Of a stretch of 64,000 nt of DNA, positions 1 through 7,727 are shown piece by piece (the stretch's first letter is position 1; every line of letters begins with the position of its first letter). The position numbers were made by a program, and so were the translations under genes. The notes below the pieces were generated by a model that was not told where the DNA came from, ran no database searches, and worked only from the letters and a program-made list of their open reading frames with translations. The stretch is taken from NCBI RefSeq assembly GCF_000316195.1, contig NZ_JH994111.1:174634-238633 (forward strand). Direction: 5' to 3'. Source of the DNA: Brachyspira hampsonii 30446. GTDB taxonomy: Bacteria > Spirochaetota > Brachyspiria > Brachyspirales > Brachyspiraceae.

Positions 1-79
1 GGCTCGATTTTTTTACAGCCAAGGCATAAGACTTGAATAGGGTATCGAGACAAAATTTTTAAACATTCATGGTGTGTTT

Positions 80-196
80 AATCCCACTTTCCTATATCAC
101 CATAAAAAAATCTCGCTTAAATGTGCTGACAACTAAAGTTATCAGCAGCTCGATTTTTTTATCGCCAAGCCAAAGACTTGAATAGGGTATCGAGAC
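80..196. repeat. Array repeat unit 1, 117 nt, hairpin loop
   Basis: The unit starts AATCCCACTTTCCTATAT and ends TAGGGTATCGAGAC. Its interior is itself a long hairpin: ATAAAAAAATCTCG pairs with CGATTTTTTTAT, enclosing GCTGACAACT and AGTTATCAGC. The right half is closely copied at 1-51, so a sixth unit begins upstream of the window. Confidence 0.6.
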
Positions 197-225
197 CTTT
201 GATGATTTATTTAAATATATAGATG

Positions 226-352
226 AATCCCGCTTTCCTACATTACCATTATCAATAAAAAATCGCTCGTCAATAATCCATGCCATTCTCTCGAATGTCA
301 GGCACTCGCAATTTTTATCTAGGCACGCAGAGCGCGAGTAGGGTATCGAGAC
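226..352. repeat. Array repeat unit 2, 127 nt
   Basis: It shares about nine-tenths of its bases with unit 4 (465-592). The interior carries AAAAAATCGCTCG, a TGCCATTC...GAATGTCAGGCA hairpin and GGCACGCAGAGCG. The last motif also occurs, as GCACGCAGAGCG, inside the MITE-like element near 58350, so the loop belongs to a dispersed repeat family. Confidence 0.6.
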
Positions 353-380
353 TTAAACAGGTAATAACATTTGAAAGAGA

Positions 381-435
381 AATCCCGCTTTCCTACATTG
401 CCGAAGGCACGCAGAGCGTAGTAGGGTATCGAGAC
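381..435. repeat. Array repeat unit 3, 55 nt, shortest form
   Basis: This is the minimal unit: AATCCCGCTTTCCTAC, a short ATTGCCGAAGGCACGCAGAGCGTA loop region, then GTAGGGTATCGAGAC. Aligning the outer arms antiparallel gives about 11 Watson-Crick pairs plus one wobble over 15 positions. It shows that the long interior of the other units is not needed to keep the flanks and spacer spacing. Confidence 0.6.
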
Positions 436-464
436 GCTAGCAGTTAAACATATTGATAATGTTT

Positions 465-592
465 AATCCCGCTTTCCTACATTACCATTATCAATAAAAA
501 ATCGCTCGTTAATAAGCCCCTGCCATTCTCTCGAATGTCAGGCACTCGCAATTTTTTATTTAGGCACGCAGAGCGTAGTAGGGTATCGAGAC
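465..592. repeat. Array repeat unit 4, 128 nt, last in array
   Basis: Near-identical to unit 2 except for about nine substitutions or indels. It is followed by a weak GGCT-T7-AGCC hairpin (594-607) and AT-rich DNA without another AATCCC flank, so this is the array end next to the HEPN gene. Confidence 0.6.
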
Positions 593-847
593 TGGCTTTT
601 TTTAGCCTTTATATTCTTTTCACATTAATATGTAAATAACATATAAACATGTCAAAGAACTATATACATAATACTATATATTTTTATTTTTGCAAGGATT
701 TTATTAATATACATTTTTTCTGAAATTTTAAAATGTTATATAAAACTTATAAAAATTCTTCTAAAATTATATATTTATGATTTATATTATTGATTTTATC
801 ATTTTTATGTATATACTGAAAATACAAGCACATTTTATGGAGATAGT
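593..847 (+). promoter_or_regulatory. Region between array and HEPN operon, with likely promoter
   Basis: AT-rich DNA with no gene. TTGATT (790-795), a 16-nt gap and TATACT (812-817) make a plausible sigma-70-type promoter, giving a 5' UTR of about 25 nt. GGAGA (839-843) is the ribosome binding site for the ATG at 848. If the array is read on the minus strand, its leader would also lie here. Confidence 0.45.
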
Positions 848-3800
848 ATGGAATATTCTCAAATTCATGATATTAAAGATATTTCTTATTTTATAAGGAC
901 AGGTAAAAATAGTTATAAAGTAAAAGTAAAGAAATTATTAACTATACTTGCTACATTTATAATAGAAAATAGTTCTTTTAATAAAGATTCTAAAGATGAA
1001 AAAAAATTAGAGGAAAAATATAGTAAGTCAATATATAAAACTCAGTTTGAAACTGTATTTAAATTAAAATATTCAAAATTAGAATGTGCAAGATTAAAAT
1101 GTACTAAATTAAATTCTAAAGAATGTATGATATGTGATGAAAAAGAAAAATGCAGAAAAAGAGAAGAAGAAAAAAATAATTTTGATAGGGAAGATAAAGA
1201 GAATTTAGAAAAAGTGATAAATGCCTCATATAAACAGGCTATTGATTTTATCATGGACTTTAGAAATATTCTTATACATAAAAATGTTAGGGACGATCAT
1301 TTTGACCATTGTAAATTTAAAGAATTTAATGCAGAATTATTTAATTTCCTAAAATTATGTTTAGATAATGAAATAAATTTAGATGCTAAATATATAGAAA
1401 AAATTAAAAAAGAAAATCCAAAATTATCTTTAGAAAAATATAAAAATAAGGATTTATATATAAGAGAAGCATTAAATGTAGACTTTAACGAAATGAAAAC
1501 ATCATTTAAAAATGTACCTTTTGTATATGCTTTAATGATTATAGCTATGTTTACAGAAAAAAAGCATATAAAAGAAATATTAGATTTAATAAAGTTAAAA
1601 GGATACATTAATGAATTAGTTTTATCTTTTTCATTAAGAGGCGGATATAAAACACTTGTACCGGGTGTTGAATTTGATGATGATAAATTATATTATAATC
1701 AAATAAAATTCAAAGATAAATTTAATAGTGAAGTATTTAATAAATCAGGAAGAATAAAGAAAAATATAAAAGATTTTGATGATAAATATGATACAGTAAA
1801 TCAAAATAAAAATCAGGCAGATATTTTTTATTTGTATAAAAAGGCTCTTAAATTTTACAGCTACAGCAATAGTTTTCCAAAAATAGTAGAATTGGAAGAT
1901 ATTATCAGAAAAGATAATACAAATAAATTGATAAAAATAAGAAAAGAAAAAATAAATAAAAATGCTAAAAATGAAATAGAAAGAAAAGAAAAAATAGATA
2001 AACTAGAAAACTCAAAAGAAGAAATAGAGAAATCTTTAATCAATGTATTTAGAAATGAAGATATCTTTATGAAAGAGGCTTTAAATTTTATTACAGAATA
2101 TGGTAAGTTTGGAAATTTGAAAAGCTCATTTTTTGAAGATACTTGGTCTATAGTGGGAAATGCTGCTATATGGGCAGTTCCTGTTGATAAATATTATATT
2201 GATACTAGAAGAAAAGTAAAGCCTTCTAAAAATGCTGATGGATCTATATACAAAATAGTTTATAATGATATTGATAAAAAAAATATAGATATGATAAAGT
2301 ATAGTATTAATAAATACAATCTTACAGCTTTGCTTACATCTATAATGATTTCTGATAATGTAATATTTAATAATTTGCAGTCAGCAGCATCTTATTTGCA
2401 TATAAAAAAAGAATATAAAAATAATAATAAAAAATACAATGTCAGATCATTAGAAGATATTTTAAAAGAAAAAGTAAGTAAATATAGTGTATATCAGAAA
2501 ACTAAATTTTGTGTAAGGGCTATAAGAAGAGAAATAGTTAAAGATAAACATATACATCAAAGAGATAGTATTGTGCTTCATGATAAGTTAATGATGATTA
2601 TATCAAAACTTAATGTATATAGTTTTTCATCTCCTTATGAATCAATTAAAAAAGCATTTGACTCTATTCACATAGATATTCCTGATAATATAAAAGCTAT
2701 ACTAAAGATAAATACTCTTGACAGTCTTACTGATGAGTGTATAAAACTTACTGTTAAATTTGCTGAAAATAATAAAAATAAAAGTAAGAATCCTAAAGAT
2801 GAAACTAACATTTTATATAAAAGCTGGAGTAAATATGCTTTTTCTCCTAATTATTCTATGAATAAAGATAAAAGTGATTATTATAAAGATACAGACAGCA
2901 CAATTTATGAAGCTTTGAGATGGGATAGTATAAAAGAAACTTTATTTTCAAAAGAATTTAATGATTATAAAACTAGAAAATATGATTTATTATCCATACT
3001 ATTAAAATATTTTAAATATAAAAATTATACTATTCCTATAATTATTAATTTTTATGAAGAATATAAATCTAAAAATAAAATAAAAAAATTTAGAGATAAT
3101 GAAATAAGAAATATATTAGCTCAGGAAATGATTCTTGCATTAATTTCTAAGAAATATGCTAATTTGATTGTACATAGAAATAAATATTTAGGAAAAAATA
3201 CAAGCATTATTTTTGAATATAATAATAGAAGTGTTTTAGACTTTGATTTAGTTTGGGTATTAAAAACACCTATTAGGATTAATATTAGAGATTATTATAA
3301 AAAAGATGTGAGAAATGATTTAGAATGGCTGCTTGATCCTCAGAGAATAAATAAATCATCTATGAAAAAAGAAGATTTGGAACTTTCTATATCTAATTCT
3401 ATAGAGGCATTTAATATTATAGTTCAAGATGAAGTTTTAAAAAATTTTATTAATCCCACAATTACTGAATTAAAAGAAGGAGAAGAGCTTGATGTAATAA
3501 AAGTTAAGGAATTGGTGCGTGTATTGATGTGGGCTGCTAAAGAGTTTTTATATTTTATATGTGCTATAGAGTCTCATTTAATTTATAAATGTCATAAAGC
3601 GTATGGTTTTGAAAGTATAATAAAGGAAGATGGATATGTAGATTTTAACTCTTTAGTTAACTTTAATAATGATAAAATGACTCCAAAGATATCAGAAACC
3701 ATAAAAGATGTTAGAAATATGATTTGTCATATGAGAGTAAAAGATGGTACAGATATAACTGCTATAGATTATAAGAGAAGTATTATTATTATTAATCTTG

Positions 3801-3856
3801 TATTAGAAGCTTTAAAATTAAATGACATTTATAAATCCTATAGTAATATAAAATAA
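848..3856 (+). CDS. Large two-HEPN protein, Cas13b-like layout (putative RNA-guided RNase)
   Basis: 1002 aa. There are exactly two R-N-x3-H HEPN ribonuclease motifs: RNILIH at 139-144 within IMDFRNILIHKN, and RNMICH at 956-961 within DVRNMICHMRV. One HEPN near each terminus around a long charged helical middle is the architecture of Cas13b; Cas13a, c and d have the first HEPN internally. The length lies between compact Cas13b forms and typical Cas13b (about 1100-1200 aa). Residues 89-102 hold three Cys (CMICDEKEKC). GGAGA sits 4 nt before the ATG at 848. The gene lies 255 bp after a CRISPR-like array and 14 nt before a DUF3800 gene, so it probably forms an operon with the latter. HEPN dimers cut RNA; use of the array as guides is inference. 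Alternative: a non-CRISPR HEPN abortive-infection RNase. Confidence 0.65.
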   Translation: MEYSQIHDIKDISYFIRTGKNSYKVKVKKLLTILATFIIENSSFNKDSKDEKKLEEKYSKSIYKTQFETVFKLKYSKLECARLKCTKLNSKECMICDEKEKCRKREEEKNNFDREDKENLEKVINASYKQAIDFIMDFRNILIHKNVRDDHFDHCKFKEFNAELFNFLKLCLDNEINLDAKYIEKIKKENPKLSLEKYKNKDLYIREALNVDFNEMKTSFKNVPFVYALMIIAMFTEKKHIKEILDLIKLKGYINELVLSFSLRGGYKTLVPGVEFDDDKLYYNQIKFKDKFNSEVFNKSGRIKKNIKDFDDKYDTVNQNKNQADIFYLYKKALKFYSYSNSFPKIVELEDIIRKDNTNKLIKIRKEKINKNAKNEIERKEKIDKLENSKEEIEKSLINVFRNEDIFMKEALNFITEYGKFGNLKSSFFEDTWSIVGNAAIWAVPVDKYYIDTRRKVKPSKNADGSIYKIVYNDIDKKNIDMIKYSINKYNLTALLTSIMISDNVIFNNLQSAASYLHIKKEYKNNNKKYNVRSLEDILKEKVSKYSVYQKTKFCVRAIRREIVKDKHIHQRDSIVLHDKLMMIISKLNVYSFSSPYESIKKAFDSIHIDIPDNIKAILKINTLDSLTDECIKLTVKFAENNKNKSKNPKDETNILYKSWSKYAFSPNYSMNKDKSDYYKDTDSTIYEALRWDSIKETLFSKEFNDYKTRKYDLLSILLKYFKYKNYTIPIIINFYEEYKSKNKIKKFRDNEIRNILAQEMILALISKKYANLIVHRNKYLGKNTSIIFEYNNRSVLDFDLVWVLKTPIRINIRDYYKKDVRNDLEWLLDPQRINKSSMKKEDLELSISNSIEAFNIIVQDEVLKNFINPTITELKEGEELDVIKVKELVRVLMWAAKEFLYFICAIESHLIYKCHKAYGFESIIKEDGYVDFNSLVNFNNDKMTPKISETIKDVRNMICHMRVKDGTDITAIDYKRSIIIINLVLEALKLNDIYKSYSNIK

Positions 3857-3870
3857 GAAAGGAAATTATA

Positions 3871-6600
3871 ATGCTAAAAAACAATAAGAATCTGATAACT
3901 TTTAAAGAAGTTTTTGATAAATTAACTTTTAATAATAAAAAAAAATTAATGGAATTAGTTTATAGTATCAATGATTATAATATAAAGAATAAAATTGCTA
4001 TTACAAAAAATAAGAAAGGTGATGATTTTAATTATAATATATCTAATCTTAGTTATGATGAAATTACTTATATAAAAAATTATATAGATATGTGTTTTGA
4101 CAATTGTGATTATATAGAAGATAAGGATTATATAAATGAGTATATAAAAAAAGTAAGTAAGTATATAAAAAAAGTAGTTGATTTTCAAATAAAAAATAAT
4201 AATGAGGATTTTCCTTTTTTATATTTGCTTTCATTGTTAAAATTATATTCTGATAATTATAAAGATTTATATATATTTATGAATAATATTGGAATACATT
4301 ATGATATTATTAGATTAATATTTTTTGATATAGAAGTATATGATATTTATATAGATGAAAGCGGGAATATAGATCCTGATTATGAAGAAAAAAAATTATT
4401 TGTAGTTGGAGGGTATTATACCAAAAATATAGGATACAATGATTGGAAAGATATGACAAATGCAGTATTAGATGATTTGGAATTAAACTATTTTCCTAAT
4501 GAATATGATAGGTATACTGATACTTCTAAGAAAAAGAGGATAATTTTTCATAGAAGAGAAATAAAAGACTTTAAGAAAAAAAAGCTGATAACAAAAGATA
4601 TATTTAAATTTATAAAAGAAAATAAAGGTGAATTAGTATGTATATATGAAAAGAATCCTAATGGCATTGAGTTTACAAAAAATTATTATTTAGATTTAGT
4701 TTCAAAATTAATAGTTAATACATTAAATAAAATTTTATCAGATATAGATTTTGATATTAATAAAATGCTTCTTATCATACATATTGCTTCTAGAGGTGAT
4801 AAAAATGCATCTAATATATATGATTTTATATGTGTTAATAAGTTTTTAGATTATTTGATCAAGAGTAATGTGGGTATTAATCAAATAAAAAAAGAATGGA
4901 AATTACATTATGAAGAATATACTAAAAAAAATATTACTATAAGTGAATCTGATATAAAATCAAATGTTTATGAAAGTATAGAAGAATGGAAGATAAAATA
5001 TTCTGTTGCAAATAAAAATATAGATTATAAATTATTTAATCCTTCTAATGCATTAACTGATAGTAGATTGGTTTTTGCTGATTACTTTTGTAATACTTTT
5101 TATAATAATGATGGTTCAGATTCTAAAGAAATTTTTAAAGAGTTTAGTATATATTCAGAAACCAAATACAGTTCATTTGATAAAGATCCTATTGATTTTT
5201 ATTTTGATAAATATGACTATTATACAATATTAAACAGATATATCTTTTATAAAAAATTAGCATCACATAACAAAATAGGCGATAGAAGAAAAAAATTTGC
5301 TGAGAATGACAGCACAAAAATATTGAATTTTTTTAGAGAAGATAAGAAGTTATATAGAAGAGTAAGTTATTTAGTTCATGCTGTAAAAAGTATATTAGAT
5401 AATTTAGAGATAGAATCCAATAATGAGTTTAAGTATGATAATATATTGGAAAGCTATGATATATTAATTAAGCTATTAGAAAAAATTAAAGAAAATAATT
5501 TAAAAGAAAATTTTGTATATAGGAAACTCGATTCTATTATATTTATGATTAATACAGCTAAACTTGCTATTTATAATCATAGTGATAATACAGATAAATC
5601 TTTAGAAATGATTGAGATTAATAAAAGTAATATAGAAAATATAGATAATGATTATTTCTTTTTAAGGGAAAAGATACTTTTTGATAATATAAGTATGGTT
5701 GCTTTATGGGATTTTTATAAATGCGGCGATATTATTAAAAGTATAGAGAATGTTATTTTTAGTAAAAAATATGACGATGAATTGTATAGAGATGACATAG
5801 CAAGACTATATGGTACACTTGGTCAGACATATATTGTTCACTATTATCTTACAGAAGATAAAGAAGATTTGGAGAAAGCTAAAGAATATTTTTCTAAATC
5901 TAAAGAGTTGTTTAAAGACGATAAGGAAAATATAGGCAGAGTATATAGTAATTTGATGCTTTATGCTATTACAGCAGGTAATGAAGAAGAGTTTTTAGAT
6001 TATCTTTATAAATATCTTACAAAAAGAGAAGAAAAGTTTAATAATATTGATTTGTTAATTGAAGAATTAGTTTCCTATATAGATAACAACAATCAGCCTG
6101 ATAAAAGCGATAAATATTTGATAATAAGGCTTTTAAGATACTGCAAGAATTTTAGTACTGAATACAGCAGAAGAATATCTGATATACTTATAGAAAAAAG
6201 CGGCAATTTCTATAATAATAAAGAAAGAAGAAAATCATCAGAGGATGTAGATATAGAAAAAGATTATTGTTTTGTATATTATAAAAGAAAAAAAGAAAAA
6301 CTATCTTTGTCAAATAGCTATATATTTGTAGAAAATTTACGAGTTAAAATCAAAAAAGGCGATGAAGAAAAAAGGGAAGCTTATTTTCAGCTTATGAGAA
6401 AACTTTCCCTATATTTAACGGAGATATTAACAGGAGATGATAGCTATTTTGATAAGGCTGTAAATATATTAAAAGAAATGCTTGAGCTTCCGAATACTGA
6501 TTATGAGAAAGCGTTTGGAAAGTTTTTGGAAGAAAGTAAGGAATCTGATTTAGATAAACATAAATGGGCTTGTAATTTAAGTAAAAAGTTATATATGTGA
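3871..6600 (+). CDS. DUF3800-domain protein with TPR-like C-terminus, partner of the HEPN gene
   Basis: 909 aa. An N-terminal helical region (1-155) is followed by YIDESGN (160-166) and FVVGGYY, the signature start of DUF3800. ADYFCNTFY (from A403) matches the conserved AD near the end of that domain. DUF3800 is predicted to have an RNase H-like fold with acidic active-site residues; D162, E163 and D404 are candidates. Residues about 500-880 are helical, with TPR-like spacing around 640-720 (RLYGTLGQTYIVHYYL, AKEYFSKSKELF). It starts 14 nt after the HEPN stop with GAAAGGAA upstream, so the two are probably co-transcribed, and a terminator follows at 6663. The precise role (nuclease, sensor or accessory of the HEPN effector) cannot be read from sequence. 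Confidence 0.7.
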   Translation: MLKNNKNLITFKEVFDKLTFNNKKKLMELVYSINDYNIKNKIAITKNKKGDDFNYNISNLSYDEITYIKNYIDMCFDNCDYIEDKDYINEYIKKVSKYIKKVVDFQIKNNNEDFPFLYLLSLLKLYSDNYKDLYIFMNNIGIHYDIIRLIFFDIEVYDIYIDESGNIDPDYEEKKLFVVGGYYTKNIGYNDWKDMTNAVLDDLELNYFPNEYDRYTDTSKKKRIIFHRREIKDFKKKKLITKDIFKFIKENKGELVCIYEKNPNGIEFTKNYYLDLVSKLIVNTLNKILSDIDFDINKMLLIIHIASRGDKNASNIYDFICVNKFLDYLIKSNVGINQIKKEWKLHYEEYTKKNITISESDIKSNVYESIEEWKIKYSVANKNIDYKLFNPSNALTDSRLVFADYFCNTFYNNDGSDSKEIFKEFSIYSETKYSSFDKDPIDFYFDKYDYYTILNRYIFYKKLASHNKIGDRRKKFAENDSTKILNFFREDKKLYRRVSYLVHAVKSILDNLEIESNNEFKYDNILESYDILIKLLEKIKENNLKENFVYRKLDSIIFMINTAKLAIYNHSDNTDKSLEMIEINKSNIENIDNDYFFLREKILFDNISMVALWDFYKCGDIIKSIENVIFSKKYDDELYRDDIARLYGTLGQTYIVHYYLTEDKEDLEKAKEYFSKSKELFKDDKENIGRVYSNLMLYAITAGNEEEFLDYLYKYLTKREEKFNNIDLLIEELVSYIDNNNQPDKSDKYLIIRLLRYCKNFSTEYSRRISDILIEKSGNFYNNKERRKSSEDVDIEKDYCFVYYKRKKEKLSLSNSYIFVENLRVKIKKGDEEKREAYFQLMRKLSLYLTEILTGDDSYFDKAVNILKEMLELPNTDYEKAFGKFLEESKESDLDKHKWACNLSKKLYM

Positions 6601-6662
6601 TATTTTTTTCGTAAAATAGTTTGACTTATTTAAAAAAGTTTATATAATATAGAATATCAAGT

Positions 6663-6695
6663 CTCTGGTATTTATCCCCAGAGTTTATTTATTAT
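6663..6695 (+). terminator. Terminator of the HEPN-DUF3800 operon
   Basis: CTCTGG (6663-6668) pairs with CCAGAG (6678-6683), followed by a T-rich run. It ends the two-gene operon. Confidence 0.6.
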
Positions 6696-7174
6696 TTTTT
6701 GACTTTGTTTTTAGGCTTTTTGCTTAGAAACAGTATTTTGAAATTAAATACAATTATTTAATTTCTGTTTGTTTTACAACTTTTATATAAAATAATAATT
6801 TAAACTTTAAGGGGTTAAGTATATCTATTAAAAAATTATTCATTACAGTTTTAATCCCTTAAAATTTTATTGTTATTACTGCTGTATAATTATGTATTTA
6901 ATATACAGTATAGCTCTTTTACATTATAAATATTGTTTTTTTATTAAAATTAATTTTTTATAGTTTTTTTAATAATTTTTTAATATAATACTTGATATAT
7001 TTTGTAAATATGCTATTATATGACTTATAAGATAAAGATATTTAGCTACTGCTAAAGTTTGAAAATATCGATTTTTACGACTTTGTCTCTTCTGGTTGTT
7101 TAGGAAGAAACAGTATTTACAATTTAATTTTTTTAATGATATTTTTTATAAAACTTAAAAGGAGCTAAATATAT
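6696..7174. other. Gene-free AT-rich stretch with hairpins
   Basis: No convincing gene. GAAATTAAATA (6740-6750) pairs perfectly with TATTTAATTTC (6755-6765). TTTAAGGGGTTAA near 6810 pairs with TTAATCCCTTAAA near 6855. AGAAACAGTATTT occurs near both 6726 and 7106, suggesting an old duplication. An AAAGGAG site just before 7175 belongs to the next small gene. Confidence 0.5.
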
Positions 7175-7375
7175 ATGCCTATTAATTTTTTTTCTAATAA
7201 AAGTAATCTCAATACTGTTCACTATATAGTGAGTAGTCTATTAACTTATGATAATAGTATTGCTCAAATAATTAGAGTGAATAAGAATATCAAAAAGAAT
7301 CATTTTAAAAAATTAAAAAAGAAAAGTAGTTACAGCTATTGGAAACTTAACCATCATATTAAGTTGTTTTCATAA
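7175..7375 (+). CDS. Small basic protein, unknown
   Basis: 66 aa, very basic, with KNIKKNHFKKLKKKSS in the second half. No family recognised. AAAAGGAG lies about 10 nt upstream of the ATG, which supports translation. It stands at the head of a run of small genes (7425, 7528) that each have a strong ribosome binding site. It could be a minor peptide or a chance reading frame. Confidence 0.45.
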   Translation: MPINFFSNKSNLNTVHYIVSSLLTYDNSIAQIIRVNKNIKKNHFKKLKKKSSYSYWKLNHHIKLFS

Positions 7376-7424
7376 TTATTCATAAAGAATATTGTATTTT
7401 AATTCTATATAAAAAGGAGTTTTT

Positions 7425-7514
7425 ATGGATAAAAATATAATTTTAATATTAAAGATTGTAAAAGCAGCTGCAGAGGTATTAGTAGAATATTTCAGCAACA
7501 AAGAAAGTGTTTAA
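7425..7514 (+). CDS. Tiny amphipathic peptide 1 (29 aa)
   Basis: 29 codons plus TAA. The first half is Ile/Leu-rich (NIILILKIVKAAAEVLVEYF) with regularly spaced Lys and Glu, giving an amphipathic helix; the tail is polar. AAAAAGGAG stands 5 nt before the ATG, a near-ideal site. There is no signal peptide or leader cleavage motif. Size and composition resemble phenol-soluble-modulin-like or leaderless-bacteriocin-like peptides, or a type I toxin. That comparison rests on physical properties only. Confidence 0.5.
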   Translation: MDKNIILILKIVKAAAEVLVEYFSNKESV

Positions 7515-7527
7515 TTAGGAGGTTAAT

Positions 7528-7605
7528 ATGTTTGGAAGTATTATTCGTATTTTAGTACCTATCATTACAGTAAAAATAATTACTGAAATTATCAAAAAAC
7601 GTTAG
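7528..7605 (+). CDS. Tiny hydrophobic cationic peptide 2 (25 aa)
   Basis: 25 codons plus TAG. The peptide begins MFGSIIRILVPIITVK and ends IIKKR, a hydrophobic helix with a cationic tail. TTAGGAGGTTAAT upstream is one of the strongest ribosome binding sites in the window. It starts 13 nt after the stop of the 29-aa peptide, so the two look co-translated as a pair. Membrane activity or toxin function is inference. Confidence 0.5.
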   Translation: MFGSIIRILVPIITVKIITEIIKKR

Positions 7606-7632
7606 GTCTAATTATATTTATGGTAAATAAAA

Positions 7633-7727
7633 AGGAGGGTATATCAAATAATTATTTAAGTTATTTGAGTTGTGTATTTTATATAAATGCAGTTTGGTAT
7701 AAGGCTATATGTTTAAAGGAGTAATAT
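7633..7727 (+). promoter_or_regulatory. Duplicated leader region, copy 1
   Basis: AGGAGGGTATATCAAATAA, then TTATTTGAG (inverted), then TGTATTTTATA and a final TTTAAAGGAGTAATATATG. The same layout recurs at 8503-8614 before the intact paralogue. The first GGAGGG is not followed by a conserved start codon. It is probably a structured leader rather than coding. Confidence 0.4.

Larger units (their letters stand above)
1..592. CRISPR. CRISPR-like array with expanded repeats (truncated by window start)
   Basis: TAGGGTATCGAGAC occurs five times (38-51, 183-196, 339-352, 422-435, 579-592). Copies 1-4 are each followed by a variable segment of 28, 29, 28 or 29 nt (52-79, 197-225, 353-380, 436-464) and then AATCCC(A/G)CTTTCCTA (from 80, 226, 381, 465). 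Constant-length unrelated segments between invariant flanks are the hallmark of CRISPR spacers. The two flanks form an imperfect stem (CCTAC/GTAGG plus outer pairs). The 'repeat' between spacers is 117, 127, 55 and 128 nt rather than about 36, because its loop is expanded. No AATCCC follows the last copy, so the array ends at 592; the left end lies outside the window. From memory, the 3' end resembles type VI-B repeats (AGGGTAT then a terminal C). Alternative: dispersed hairpin repeats that happen to be evenly spaced. Confidence 0.6.

Noticed and set aside
92-286. 64-aa minus-strand open frame inside the array
   Set aside because: It spans a spacer and repeat parts, has no ribosome site, and is explained by the repeat structure.
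1-592. TIGR-Tas or integron attC explanation for the array
   Set aside because: No Nop5-like Tas protein or integron integrase is present, and the variable segments do not enclose genes or the short paired guides of TIGR arrays.
7620-7724. 34-codon frame starting ATG GTA AAT before the pseudogene
   Set aside because: In the duplicated leader (8503-8614) the frame is broken by an indel, so the conserved element is DNA or RNA structure rather than a peptide.
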